Positions 10,618-21,339 of a DNA stretch of 64,000 nucleotides are shown piece by piece. The notes under the pieces are model-generated. The model saw only the letters and a list, made by a program, of their open reading frames with translations. It made no database searches and was not told where the DNA came from. The DNA lies in NCBI RefSeq assembly GCF_001641265.1, contig NW_020167525.1, positions 186,001 to 250,000 of the forward strand, read 5' to 3'. Made by a program: the position numbers and the translations under genes. This stretch comes from Pseudogymnoascus destructans (lineage: Eukaryota; Ascomycota; Leotiomycetes; Thelebolales; Thelebolaceae). The first letter of the stretch is position 1. Each line of letters opens with the position of its first letter.

Positions 10618-10850
10618 TTCTAGTTTTATATTTTAAGCCTCATTATCCTGAAGCGGATATAACCCGTATCTATCCGTCAGACCTCAGACGGATCATGATC
10701 TTACCTGTGAGGGCTCAGGATCAGATCCGGATACGATCCGCCGAACACTGCTAGACACTCGATGTTTGATATCCTATATAAGGACGCTCTGCATTTCGGG
10801 CTCATAACCTGTTGAACACATAATTGGAGTTTGACGACTTGATTGAGAAA
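10618..10850 (-). mobile_element. Copia-type LTR pieces with primer site
   Basis: On the minus strand, an LTR end (TGTGTTCAACA, at 10810) is followed by GGTTATGAGCCCG (10809-10797), the same primer site as at 3395. After about 50 bases another LTR-like start TGTTCGGCGG (10747) leads into GATCCGGATA-rich sequence running to the pogo edge. Looks like a deletion derivative of a Copia element related to 3011-3408. Confidence 0.5.
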
Positions 10851-10934
10851 CTACGGGGGGCGAAGCCCCTATATATACACAGTTGGTATATCGGCTACGC
10901 ATGTGCAGCGTACTACTAGGAACGCAGTTCCAAC

Positions 10935-10992
10935 AAAATAGCTCTACAACTTCAATCTATACAGCTGTTAATCAGTTCACAAAGGGTGCCTT
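10935..10992 (+). pseudogene. Tiny pogo transposase fragment
   Basis: Translates to a piece resembling QNSSPTSIYAAVDQFTKGA of the pogo transposases (at 10129 and 50980). Nothing else of the gene is nearby. Confidence 0.5.
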
Positions 10993-11871
10993 CTCCCCAT
11001 TGGCAGAGCTGCGCATACATCTCCTACTGCATTCCTCAAGACGCATTAATTGAGCAGATAAGTCTATCCTTTTCCCACGCAGCCAGCAAGCAACGACAGA
11101 ACGATGGCATGCACATTGGGGCTGTTCGGACGATGGTGATGCCAACACCCGCCTAGTCAGTTCTTGGCTATGGCGTGCCGGTCCTTCCCTGTCCTTCTCA
11201 CCTGGCGACCTCTTTGGCATGGCAGGGACGCCCTTGGCTCCTTCTGTTCCTGTCTCAGATGTGGTGTGTCCGTCCTTCCTTTCTGCGTTCAACTGGTATC
11301 GCTCCGTCTCTCCTAGTTTTAATCGCCTTGTGTCTATCGCCCCTTCTTTCACATTATGGAGGTTGTGACTTCCTCGCGAGACGACGTGATGCCGGGCTCG
11401 CAATTTCTCTTTCTGTTGCGGTTACGCTATCGCTCCTTCCATTTTGTTTTCATATAGCCTCGCACATTGTTTACGATGTTGCAACTACCATCTCTCCCTC
11501 GCTCCTTCCTTCCTTCTCTGAACCACCCTCTCGTGCCCTTTGGCCCATCAACAGCTCTCGCTCTTTCTATCTCTCGATTTTAACGGCCCTCGCTCGCACC
11601 TTCCCTTCCATTCTCAACTTTACAACCACGCCATCATGCCTTTACCCCCCCCGCTCTTCCCAAACGTCCTCCCCAAACGTCCTCCCCAAACGTCCTCCCC
11701 AGATATCCTCTCTACAATACAATACCTCTCCATCGTCAGTCAAGAATCAGTCAAGCATCTCTCAGTACCACTCGATAATAACTCAATTACCATTCAATCA
11801 TCTCTCAATCATCACACAGTCTCTATCCCGCAAAGACCAAACAACGAGCCAAGCCAACACATACCCTCGCC
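10993..11871 (+). promoter_or_regulatory. Pyrimidine-rich leader upstream of the 980-aa ORF
   Basis: No convincing gene. From about 11400 the plus strand is strongly C/T-rich, as in fungal core promoters and 5' leaders. It includes four near-identical tandem copies of a 12-bp CCAAACGTCCTC unit at about 11658-11705. Confidence 0.4.
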
Positions 11872-14814
11872 ATGTGTCGCCTTGTAGTTACAATCCACGC
11901 CTGCGGCTGCCCAGGGCCAAAACAGTCGCAAGCCCGCGACTGTACAAGCGCCCAGGCCATGAAAACTTACCTCAAATCACAGCCTGAACTGCGCTTCAGG
12001 CTGGCCAGGATATGCATGCTTGATATGAATAAGGGCATCATAACGCAGCGACTCGACAGAGTGTGCAAGGTCTGTAGTCAGGGAGTGGACCCGGGTGATC
12101 TGATACTTTGGCCGAAAAATGGGGCGGGAGAGAAGGCGAGCGAGGAAAAGGGGCCGAGTGACCTGGGGAAGTTGGGGGAGGAGACAAGGTTGATAGAGGA
12201 AGAGAGCATGGTTGAGGGGCAGCAGGTGAGCGAGGAGCCGATGAGGGCCCAGGAGGTGAGGTTGGCCCAGGAGGCGAGTGGGGATGGGAGGGGGGCCGAG
12301 GGTTCAGGTGGGAGGAGTCCGACAGACGATGATGAGTGGTCAATTTCTTTGAGTGACTTGGAAGCTACAAATTTGCCAAGAACGACCGAGGAGAGAATTT
12401 TGTCTGAGGACTGGTCGATGACTTCAGATGGGTTAGCGGAGGCAAAAGGGGAGCTGGCGGAGGAGGAGAGAAGGTTTTCTGAGGACTGGTCATTGACTCC
12501 GGATGGGATGGTCGAGGCAGAAGAGGAGCTGGCGGAGGAGGAGAGAAAGTTTTCTGAGGACTGGTCATTGACTCCGGACGGGATGGTGGAGGCAGAAGAG
12601 GAGCTAGCGAATACGGAGAGAAGTTGGTCTATAGACTGGTCGGTGAGTTCGACTGAGCTAGCGGAGGCAAAAAAGGAGGAAGAAGAAAGGATGGCAGAGG
12701 AGGATAGGGAGATCGCCGGGGAAGAGAGGATGATATTGGCGATGGCAGATGATCGCTACAATATCACGGTACGAACTTACGATCGGATACTGCAATGTTA
12801 TTGTAATGACTTGCTACATGCTACGGTTTGGAGGGAACAGCAATGGACGCAAGGTTCCCCTTATGGCTCAACCTCGGCCCCCGTATGTAAAGAGAACGCT
12901 ATGGTGGCTGATATAGGTAACACAGACGCAGGAGACAAGAAAGCCGTAGAGGCTCCGGCTGATGGCGGTGCTGCGGGGGTACCTGTCGCTGCTCCAAGTG
13001 GAAATGATAAACCTTTACCGATGGCCGGAGTTCTGGAAGCTGACAGGCGGGGAGCAATGGATACAGGAACTGTTACCATTCCCACGAAACTTGTTCCGCG
13101 AACTGATTATTATAAGGTTCTATCAGGAATGGAGGATGTTGCTTTCATCGAAGAGGTGGCGGACGCTTGTACGGAAGAGGTTGAGCAATGGACGGAAGGC
13201 GGCAAGATTTATCTAGCCGTGAAGGCTGCTATGGGAGATGAGTGTGTAGGAACTTACCAGTTTGTTGCTGGCCAGGTGGGAATTATCATTACGAATTTTA
13301 TCATATGCGTTATTGCGGCGGCGTTGCGTCCACTTCAAAAGGAGCAAAAGAAAATCAAGGAGGAAAAGAAGCTTGCACGTGCACAAGCTTGGATAAACGA
13401 ATCTGGGGCCGCTTTGGCAACTGTGTGGCCAGGGGATGTTTTGGGACCAACTGTGTGGCTAGAAGAGGCTTGGGCACTAACTGGTGGTGGTTTACAGGTT
13501 GATGATTTTGGGGGGTTAAATGATGCCCAGACTCCACTACCGTCAACACTTGGCATCAATGCCTCACCGACATCCGGCAGAGGGAGAGGGGCCGGGCGAG
13601 CAAAGGGAAGCGCGAGAGCAAGGGGTGGCGGGAGAGCCAGGTGGGGTGGGAGAGCAAGGGGGAGCGGAAGGGCGGGAGGAAACACTGGAAGTCGTCCGCC
13701 AATAACTGATAGTGCTGCTGGAGTTGCTACTGCTCCTATACTGCCAACAGTCAGTAAACTTCTTGGGCCGGAAGCATCAGGCAACGTACGGAGTACGAGG
13801 AGGAGAGGGAGGCCGAGAGGGAGTAGGGGGAGGGGTAGAGGTAGGGGGAGAGGTGGTGGGACTGCCGAGACTTCGACACTACCACGACCAGTCGATCAAT
13901 CTCTCATGCACTATGGCCCCCAACTAGGCAAGAGAAATAGGTCAATTACCCCTAAGACTATGGTGGGTTATTTGCAAACAACTGAGGGTGCCGCTGGGGG
14001 GGTTGCTGGGGCTCCTATATTACCACCAATAATCGATAAATCTCTCATGTCTGATGGCTCCGAACTTGGCAAGGGGAACAGGCTAATCACCCCTAAGGCT
14101 ATGGGGAGTTCAACAGGTGCCGTTGGGGGGGTTGCTGAAGCCCCTATATTACCACCAGTACTTGATAAATCTCAAGTGTACGATGGCTCCCAACTCGGTA
14201 TAAAAAACAGGCAAAGTGCCCCTGGGGCTATGGGGAGTCACTTGCAAACAACTGAGGGTGTAGCTATGGGGTTCCCCGAAACTCTTATCCTACCACCAAC
14301 ACTTGATAAATCTCGCATGTACGATGGCTCCCAACTCGGTATAAAAAACAGGCAAAGTGCCACTGAGGGTGTCGTTGGGGGTTCCGCCGAGACTCGTACA
14401 CTACCAGAGACAGTTGACAAATCTGGCATACCAGATGCCTCCCAACTAGGCAAGAGGAAAAGGGAAAGTGACTCTAAGACTGTCGGGGGTAATTTGCGAA
14501 AAACTGAGGGTGCCGCTGAGGGTCCTGCCGAGCCTCGTATACTACCACCGACACTTGATAAACCTCTGATGTCAGATGCTGCCCCCCAACTAGGCAAGAG
14601 GAACAGGGAAGATGCCTCTGAGACTATCGGGACTCACCTCCAAACAATTGAGGGTGCCACTGAGGGTGCTGCCGAGGGTTCAAAGGACGCCGAAACCCCT
14701 CTACAATCATCATTTGGCACAGATTTCCGGTCGGATGCCTCACAGGTATCCACGAGGGGGGGGGGAAGGGGGAGGGGAAGAGGGAGGGGGAGAAAACGCG
14801 CGAGAGCAAATTAG
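11872..14814 (+). CDS. Large repetitive acidic and RG-rich orphan protein
   Basis: Uninterrupted 980-residue frame; family not recognised. N-terminus (1-75) starts MCRLVVTIHACGCPGP and contains scattered Cys (CKVCSQG), a style seen in many fungal hypothetical proteins. About 178-280: four ~25-residue acidic repeats of the type SEDWSLTPDGMVEAEEEL. About 450-490: a hydrophobic stretch (VGIIITNFIICVIAAAL) that could be one membrane helix. About 570-680: RG/GR-rich segments including RRRGRPRGSRGRG, an AT-hook-like core. About 690-950: seven imperfect 37-48-residue repeats of the form ILPP..DKS.M.DGSQLGK.NR. C-terminus: RGRGRGRGRKRARAN, a likely nuclear signal. Transposon relics flank it on both sides, yet the long frame is open, which suggests selection or youth. 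Nucleic-acid binding is inference. Confidence 0.65.
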   Translation: MCRLVVTIHACGCPGPKQSQARDCTSAQAMKTYLKSQPELRFRLARICMLDMNKGIITQRLDRVCKVCSQGVDPGDLILWPKNGAGEKASEEKGPSDLGKLGEETRLIEEESMVEGQQVSEEPMRAQEVRLAQEASGDGRGAEGSGGRSPTDDDEWSISLSDLEATNLPRTTEERILSEDWSMTSDGLAEAKGELAEEERRFSEDWSLTPDGMVEAEEELAEEERKFSEDWSLTPDGMVEAEEELANTERSWSIDWSVSSTELAEAKKEEEERMAEEDREIAGEERMILAMADDRYNITVRTYDRILQCYCNDLLHATVWREQQWTQGSPYGSTSAPVCKENAMVADIGNTDAGDKKAVEAPADGGAAGVPVAAPSGNDKPLPMAGVLEADRRGAMDTGTVTIPTKLVPRTDYYKVLSGMEDVAFIEEVADACTEEVEQWTEGGKIYLAVKAAMGDECVGTYQFVAGQVGIIITNFIICVIAAALRPLQKEQKKIKEEKKLARAQAWINESGAALATVWPGDVLGPTVWLEEAWALTGGGLQVDDFGGLNDAQTPLPSTLGINASPTSGRGRGAGRAKGSARARGGGRARWGGRARGSGRAGGNTGSRPPITDSAAGVATAPILPTVSKLLGPEASGNVRSTRRRGRPRGSRGRGRGRGRGGGTAETSTLPRPVDQSLMHYGPQLGKRNRSITPKTMVGYLQTTEGAAGGVAGAPILPPIIDKSLMSDGSELGKGNRLITPKAMGSSTGAVGGVAEAPILPPVLDKSQVYDGSQLGIKNRQSAPGAMGSHLQTTEGVAMGFPETLILPPTLDKSRMYDGSQLGIKNRQSATEGVVGGSAETRTLPETVDKSGIPDASQLGKRKRESDSKTVGGNLRKTEGAAEGPAEPRILPPTLDKPLMSDAAPQLGKRNREDASETIGTHLQTIEGATEGAAEGSKDAETPLQSSFGTDFRSDASQVSTRGGGRGRGRGRGRKRARAN

Positions 14815-15725
14815 CGCGTTTCAGACGTGAAGTTCACATTAACGGAGACCAGGCAGGATAAGCAATATGGAAAAGAAACTTGGATAGGGGGAATTGCTGT
14901 CTTATCAGACACGCAGCACATACACACCCGCGAGCTTACCTTGAGTCTACTATCAGCCAATGCATTGCAGATAGAGCTAAAATATCACAGTGTCAATGTA
15001 TAAAGAACCTGTATTGAAATGGACTCATGAGAAGGGTGCGATTTTACCCTCCCAGTGCTTCTATTGGCATGAGCCTTGCCAAAGTCACTACTGTTGAGTT
15101 GTCGCACGTGGTAGAGCCAAAGCCTAACTCACATAAATGAAGTGTGATTATTCATGGCAGAGATATTGCATAGCCAGTAATGTCAATTTTATAAAATCAG
15201 CCCCGTGTATTGAGTATACGGAGTGAGTGTAAAGTGAATGTGGGCGACATAATAACCATATCTGGGAATACAGCTCGCCGTCGCTGTTGGGGACACTTCA
15301 ATGATTCTACATTTGGATTGTTTGCGCTGTTTGGCCTTCTATTAGAGAAACAGGAACTGTACAGCTGCGTTTTGTCCAAATTGGAACAGGCAGGGTTTTG
15401 CCCACACGTAGGCGCGACTTTGTTTACTTACCTCCTGGTTGAATAACCTCACCTTGTTCATACCAAATCAACTTCTGGTGGGCCCTCCCTCCAATGCTAC
15501 AATCTCACTTGGATTATACGAACAATCAACACAGCTTGACTCCCTTCCAGTGTTATATAATCTCACCTGCACTGCACTCAGTCAGTCAACTCCAGCAAAC
15601 GGAGCTTATGTACTGTTCAGTAATCACAAATTGATTGTACCAAGTCAGCTTCCCTCCGTTCCCTCACTGATTACGCGTTATCCCTTGGCTTGAACTAACT
15701 CCTTGGGTATTTATAGATCGAAATC
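14815..15725. other. No gene recognised
   Basis: Unremarkable sequence between the repetitive ORF and the decayed gene downstream. Only short frames without recognisable motifs. Confidence 0.4.
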
Positions 15726-16780
15726 ATGGCTCGCAAGATCAAGTCCGAGAACCTCGATGAATGGGATGGTTCGTATAGAAGCAGAGCATCTTCACCAACG
15801 ACACCCAAAAGAACGACACGTAGCTCTTCCAAGCGCCCTTCGGAGGTAGCGAAACTGTCAGAGAGGTCCCCGGTTCATACAAAAAGCACAAAAAGGCAGT
15901 GAAGCCAGCCCCTGTCCAGGATGAGGAAGACGAGTCAGATGATCACGGAGACACGGCTGGAGAGCACACCGAAGGGGCAGAAGATTGATGATGAAACACT
16001 GGTTGAAAAGCAACTGGTGTTCGTTCATAAAGAACAGCAACACAAGGCTGACATGCTCAAAAATGAGCAGCTCACGAAGAAGCAAGAGGACAACCGCCGA
16101 CGGGAGCGAGAACGTCAAGTGCGCATGAAGGAGCACCGCGAAGGAGTGCGCTGTCAGGAGCAGCAGCGTCAGGAGCAAGAGCGTCAGGAGCAAGAGCGTT
16201 AGGAGCAAGAGCGTCAGGAGCAAGAGCGTCAGAAGCAAGAGCACCAGGAGCAGGCCCGTCAAGAGCAGGAGCGTCAGAAACAGGCTCATCCGGAGAAGGA
16301 GCGTCAGAAGCAAGAGCGCCAGGAGCAGAAGCGCAAGAAAGCGTTGTTCCGGAGCAGGAAAGCATTGCTATGATGCATAGAGTGAAGCAGCAAATGGACC
16401 AAGAGCGCCAGGAGAAGGAGCGTAAAGAAGCCAGAGAGGAATGCGATCGCCAACTCGCTGAAGAGCAGAAGGCTCAAGAAGAAGAAGCTGTTGCTGCCAA
16501 GAGGCTGAGACAAGAGGAGGAGGAGAGTGATGACGACGACGAGGATGATGATGATGATGATGAGAGCGAAGAAGAGGAACCGAAAACGTCGTGAAAAAAA
16601 CCAAATCCGAGGAAGACAGCGAGGAAGACAGCGAAGACGATGAAGACGAATACGAAGACGAAGACAGCGAGGAAGAAGGCCAAAAACAGAACGTAGAAGA
16701 TGCCAAAGCCGAGGAGAACAGCGAGGAACACAGCGAGGAAGACAGTGATGATGATGGAGACGGTGACTATGACGACGGTA
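15726..16780 (+). pseudogene. Decayed coiled-coil / acidic low-complexity gene
   Basis: An ATG at 15726 opens a basic serine-rich start (MARKIKSENLDEWDG). A frame change near 15870 leads to an acidic stretch, then a Gln/Glu/Arg coiled coil built from a 15-bp tandem repeat (encoding QEQER) and finally long Glu/Asp runs at about 16510-16780. A TAG inside the repeat (16199-16201, CAG to TAG) and frame changes break it, unless unseen introns restore the frame. Looks like a former host nuclear or chromatin-type protein; identity unknown. Confidence 0.45.
16145..16335 (+). repeat. 15-bp tandem repeat (QEQER)
   Basis: About a dozen imperfect copies of CAGGAGCAAGAGCGT in one coding frame. Confidence 0.75.
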
Positions 16781-16958
16781 TGGCCGCAGTAGGGTCGCCG
16801 TCGCCAAGGAAATTGTGGTCGCACTACTCGGTGTTCCACCCACTCGCTTCGCTCGTAGGTGGCGACAGCAAGTTGTGCGTGCGACAGCAAGATGTGCGTA
16901 CACCGCTATTTTGATATATAGAAAAAATAATAGTATTCTTCATAACGTAGTATCTACA

Positions 16959-18674
16959 ATGCCTCAAAATAACGATCCTACTATGATTGCTCGCCTTAAT
17001 GAGGCCCAACAGTTCTTCTTAAAACAACCAAGTACATATACAATTGCTTGGGTTGCAAATAAATTCAATGTCAACCGTGAGACACTCCGACGTCGTATTA
17101 CGAGTACTACGTCTCCTCAATTACCCCACGGAGGTAGCAATCGAGTCTTATCTCAATCGCAAGAGACCGCGGTCTGTCAATTCATATACGACCAACTTGA
17201 GCGCGGGGTCCCTGCCAACCGATCTATGATACTACGGGCAGTTGCAGACTTACGACCTAATCGTACGATACCATCACAACGGTGGCTACAACGCTTTCTA
17301 AAAGCACACCCCGAATTTCATACAATTCACACGAAGACGTTAAATACACATCGGAAGCAAGCACAAAAGAAAGAGGTGTTTGAGGAATTCTTTCTCACAT
17401 ATAACGCCCTTATTACAAAACATAACATTAAGCCATATAATTTATGGAATGTTGATGAGACAGGCTATATGATTGGGTGTTATAAGTCTACGGCTGTTAA
17501 TGTACCAATCGGTGTAAAGCAGTGGACTGTTGATAATCCTGAGAATCGGCTCTCTGTTACTGTAATTGAGGCAGTAAATGCAAGTGGTGCTGCACTTGCA
17601 GAAGCTATCATTATCCCTGGCAAACTTCATATGGATTCATGGTACAATGATGACCTTGAGCCAAATGCTCTCATTATTGTAAATGAGAGCGGGTATTCAA
17701 ACGACGACATTGCAATCCAATACCTTATGCATTTTATCCAACTATCTGCAGAGCATATGGCACCAGATGATACTCGCCTCTTATTACTTGACGGCCATGA
17801 CTCTCATAAAACAGAGCGCTTTCTTACATTAGCAGAAGAGCATAACATTGTTATTTGCTGCCTTCCTGCTCATACAACACATCTATTACAACCTCTTGAT
17901 GTAGCGGTTTTTAAGCAGTGCAAACACTTTCATCAAAAGGCACTTGATCAAGCAGTACGTAGCTATGACTATGAGTATAAGCTACGTACGTTCCTAACTG
18001 TCCGTACAATTCAATCTGGTTGGAGAAATGCAGGACTATATCCATATAATCCTACACTTGTAATTGACAAGATACAAGAGACTCGGAATCAAACACCTGA
18101 TTATGAGCCATTTGCTTCATATAATATTATCTCAACACCGAAAACAACTATGCAAAGTGTGCAAGCGGTTGAACATTGGCAGAAGAGAGCAGAGGAAGCT
18201 TTCTCATCGCCTTCAAGAGAAGGGTTTCAATCATTTGCACGTGGAACTACAGTTGTTCTACACCGGGCAGAGCTCTATAAGACTGAGCTAGATATTATGA
18301 CTCTACGTGCAGTAGAGCAGAAGGCAGCAAAGGCAAGGGCACGGAAATCACTACAGAAAGGAGGGCAGTTATATGCATCAGATGCACGGAAAATGCGGGA
18401 AGAGAAGGAAGCAAAGCTGCAAGCAAAAGCAGACGCAAGAGCAGCAAGGGAATCGGACCAAGTAGTAAAGCAGCTACAAGTGCAAGCACGTAAAATCGAA
18501 ATTGAAGAGCGTAAGGTTGAGAGGAAGCGGGTAGCAGAGCGGAAGAAGGAAGGGTTGAAATCAAAAGTAATCATTTTACGGTATAGTAAGGATCAGAGTG
18601 ATAGTAGTAGCAATAGTGGCAGTAGCGATAGTGATAGTAGTTCTCCCTCACCTTTTCTTGACATATATCACTAG
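16959..18674 (+). CDS. Pogo-type DDE transposase C, intact frame
   Basis: 571 residues from the ATG at 16959; the longer open frame upstream lacks support. Psq/HTH region about 20-60, CENPB-type DNA-binding region about 65-130, then a complete DDE_1 core: NVDETGYMIG, LLLDGHDSHK and HLLQPLDVAVF carry the three acidic residues. A basic coiled-coil C-terminus ends in a serine/aspartate run. Upstream (about 16842-16912) a duplicated GCGACAGCAAG motif resembles subterminal repeats of this superfamily, but no matching right end is found because an rDNA fragment begins 65 bases downstream. The transposase may be functional while the element is truncated. Distinct family from the one at 8923. Confidence 0.85.
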   Translation: MPQNNDPTMIARLNEAQQFFLKQPSTYTIAWVANKFNVNRETLRRRITSTTSPQLPHGGSNRVLSQSQETAVCQFIYDQLERGVPANRSMILRAVADLRPNRTIPSQRWLQRFLKAHPEFHTIHTKTLNTHRKQAQKKEVFEEFFLTYNALITKHNIKPYNLWNVDETGYMIGCYKSTAVNVPIGVKQWTVDNPENRLSVTVIEAVNASGAALAEAIIIPGKLHMDSWYNDDLEPNALIIVNESGYSNDDIAIQYLMHFIQLSAEHMAPDDTRLLLLDGHDSHKTERFLTLAEEHNIVICCLPAHTTHLLQPLDVAVFKQCKHFHQKALDQAVRSYDYEYKLRTFLTVRTIQSGWRNAGLYPYNPTLVIDKIQETRNQTPDYEPFASYNIISTPKTTMQSVQAVEHWQKRAEEAFSSPSREGFQSFARGTTVVLHRAELYKTELDIMTLRAVEQKAAKARARKSLQKGGQLYASDARKMREEKEAKLQAKADARAARESDQVVKQLQVQARKIEIEERKVERKRVAERKKEGLKSKVIILRYSKDQSDSSSNSGSSDSDSSSPSPFLDIYH

Positions 18675-18739
18675 CTGTAAGCCACCACGGCTATTAATTC
18701 ATCGCTGAAAGTCATAGAGAATTTATTCAAGTTGAGGTT

Positions 18740-18822
18740 GATGAAGAATGCAGCGAAATGCGATAAGTAATGTGAATTGCAGAATTCAGTGAATCATCGA
18801 ATCTTTGAACGCACATTGCACC
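18740..18822 (+). rRNA. 5.8S rRNA, 3' partial
   Basis: Matches the 3' half of fungal 5.8S (GCAGCGAAATGCGATAAG, AATCATCGAATCTTTGAACG). The first ~75 bases are missing and one C-to-T change is seen near the left edge (GAAGAATGCAGC for GAAGAACGCAGC). Relic. Confidence 0.9.
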
Positions 18823-19008
18823 CCCTGGTATTCCGGGGGGCATGCCTGTCCGAGCGTCATTACAACCCTCAAGCTCAGCTTGGTATTGGGCCCCGCCGAC
18901 CCGGCGGGCCCTAAAGTCAGTGGCGGTGCCGTCCGGCTCCGAGCGTAGTAATTCTTCTGCCTCTGGAGGTCCGGTCATGTGCTTGCCAGCAACCCCCAAT
19001 TTTTTCAG
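18823..19008 (+). other. ITS2 spacer
   Basis: Spacer between the partial 5.8S and 28S, with the conserved GCATGCCTGTCCGAGCGTC start and TAAAGTCAGTGGCGG core typical of Pezizomycotina. Confidence 0.85.
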
Positions 19009-19043
19009 GTTGACCTCGGATCAGGTAGGGATACCCGCTGAAC

Positions 19044-19075
<32 letters not shown>

Positions 19076-19263
19076 CAACAGGGATTACCTCAGTAACGGC
19101 GAGTGAAGCGGTAACAGCTCAAATTTGAAATCTGGCCTCACGGTCCTTGTAATTTGTAGAGGATGCTTCTAGCATGGTCTGGCCTAAGTTCCTTGGAACA
19201 GGACGTCATAGAGGGTGAGAATCCCGTATGCGGCCAGGTGCCTATGCTCATGTGAAGCTCCTT
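19009..19263 (+). rRNA. 28S rRNA, 5' partial
   Basis: Begins TTGACCTCGGATCAGG and contains AGCATATCAATAAGCGGAGG, the universal start of fungal LSU. Homology stops after GTGAAGCTCCTT, about 255 bases in, and unrelated sequence follows. A dispersed rDNA fragment, not a working unit. Confidence 0.9.
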
Positions 19264-19285
19264 AAGAAATTGAGAATGGGCTATA

Positions 19286-19748
19286 TGTAACACTGACTTC
19301 TAAACTATAGAAGACACAGAGGTTTCTTGTGTAAGGTTGACTTGATAGAGGAGGCAGGGGGTTAGACACAAAGGCTTTCCAAGTAACACGTTACAGTATT
19401 GTAAAGAATACTATATTGAGTTGAGCACAAAGCTCCTATCTAAGGGAATACTATATACTTATATAGTGGCGTCGTGCCAAAGGGATATCAAGGATATTTT
19501 GGATAACAAATATCCATGATTATCCTCTGCTATCCATCACGTGGGGTTTGACTGTAAGCGCTAGCCTTGTGACTCATAGGTGTAGGATATTGAGGATACT
19601 TTGGATAACAAATATCCATGATATCCTCTGCTATCCATCACGTGGGGTTGTGGCTGTAAGCGCTAGCCTTGTGACTCACAGGTCACATTACTAGAGCCTA
19701 GCCCCACTAGCCCTGTAACCATGACATCACGTTACCATAGCCATAACA
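19286..19748 (-). mobile_element. Solo LTR-A (U3 type b, two units) with target duplication
   Basis: TGTAACACTG...CCATAACA, flanked by CTATA on both sides (19281-19285, 19749-19753). Two tandem U3 units of the GGATAACAAATATCC type, each ending in TATCCATCACGTGG. Confidence 0.9.
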
Positions 19749-19768
19749 CTATAACAATTTAAGGCATA

Positions 19769-20190
19769 AATTCACAGGGTTGGACAGTACCGCCATATAT
19801 CATCTTTAAAGTCAAATACCACCTCTCTTCTTAGAATGATAACAGCCTGCTACTAAAGGATTGGAAGATTGCTGTAAGCAGTAGGACTACGAATGAGCTT
19901 ACTGCCGATTAGGTTAAGCACTTCAATAAGCATACTAAACACTTAACAAATGGAGTCTATCAGCTCTTAATTTTAGATGGCCATAAGAGTCACCATTTAT
20001 TTGAGCAATACTATAAGGACAACAGTATCCTTACCCTCTATATGCCTCTGCACTCCTCACACATCCTCTACCCATTAGTTGTCACATGTTTTAGGCCCCT
20101 AAAAAAGGCATATAGTGCGCAAATTGAAGGTCTTATGCATAAGGCATTTAAGAAGAGTATGACTGAAAGCAACTTCAGATCCCACACCCC
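19769..20190 (+). pseudogene. Pogo transposase core relic
   Basis: Decayed frame with QGWTVPPYII, YQLLILDGHKSHH, MPLHSSHILYPL and RPLKKAY, the middle of a DDE_1 core. Several stops. Adjoins the solo LTR. Confidence 0.7.
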
Positions 20191-20423
20191 TTAATCCGGA
20201 TCCTAGGATGCAGGCGTTTATATGAAGCACATCATACGCCACAGAGAAGTCAACCCGCTAGGAGGATAGTATGAAGACGGACATTAGAGACGGACATGAC
20301 CCCCCTTCCAGAAGATAACAGGGAACCTTGCGACGTCTCACCGCTTTTGTGTGTAGTGCATGCCTACCTAACGCTCCCACGAGTCAGTCAGATATTATAG
20401 CTCCATGAGTCGGTCTCATGCTA

Positions 20424-20569
20424 CAGTCATAATCCGTTAAGTCGATACGCGTTTACCTGATATTTATGATATCTCGATATATTTTGCAGGAGATATCGAA
20501 CGTATTTTGGTAGTGGACAGGGGGGTTGAGGCCAGCAAAACGTATCGACGTAACGTGAATCGAGTATCG
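20424..20569. mobile_element. Tc1-type MITE, right end truncated
   Basis: Starts CAGTCATAATCCGTTAAG after TA and shares a ~45-bp core (GGTTGAGGCCAGCAAAAC...) with the complete copy at 42378-42520. The right inverted repeat is lost. Confidence 0.7.
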
Positions 20570-21339
20570 TATTCCCTGTCTGATGGCCTTGATTGAAACG
20601 CCATTATGCACAGCTCGAGGCGAATGAAAGCTGATGCTAAACGAATGTTACCTTGTTGCCATGCCCAGCCTCGACACTTGGACCAAGAGAATGTACGTGG
20701 CTGAGTGTATGTGGCTGAAATACTTGTGTTTATCTCTTATATGATACGAGTCTCAAAAGCTAATTCTAGGAAAGATCTAATATCACAAAGAAATAGTCTC
20801 ATAATCAAAAGCATCTTGATTTCCAAATTTATACTACTAACCCCTCGCCACAGCATATTATTAAAGACAATCTAACTGAGCCCTCTGCCTTGTTTGAGTT
20901 AGTCACCCCCGTGATATAAACCCAAACTTTCTCAAGTGCTACCCCAGCAACGCCACAAGTCATAGGCGAGACCAACGTCTCCTCTCATACTGCCCCTTTC
21001 CAGAATATGCGATATCCAAATACCACCACGCGCCTCGTTTCATATATGCGTTGCCCATATTTGGAATTCCAGATACTCTGATTTGTCAAAAGAGCGATGG
21101 CGACACAAATGACGGCTTCAACTTCCCCTATCCAAATACTATCCAAGTATGCGCAAAGGTGAGTGATGGCCACATAGGTGGTGTTGGCCTCCGGTGTTTA
21201 ATCTGACTGCGCAGGTAAATAAAGCCGTAGGCCTTTGCCACGCGTTATCGGAAACCGACACATCGAATTCCACGTGGGGGTTCCAAATCCAAAAGTACAG
21301 CAGCCTTCGATAAACCCAGACTGGTACAAACGACAGCTT
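20570..21339. other. No gene; 3' flank of tmpA-like gene
   Basis: No recognisable coding sequence or element. AT-rich; probably intergenic and 3' UTR. Confidence 0.4.

Noticed and set aside
11175..11987. Long plus-strand open frame overlapping the start of the 980-aa ORF
   Set aside because: Composition is that of a C/T-rich leader with simple repeats; no motifs, and the downstream frame is the better gene.
13335..13784. Minus-strand frames opposite the RG-rich region
   Set aside because: Pro/Leu-rich shadow of glycine/arginine codons.
16304..16903. Minus-strand open frames opposite the acidic and Gln-rich repeats
   Set aside because: Leu/Ser/Arg-rich translations are mirror products of GAG/GAC/CAG repeats.
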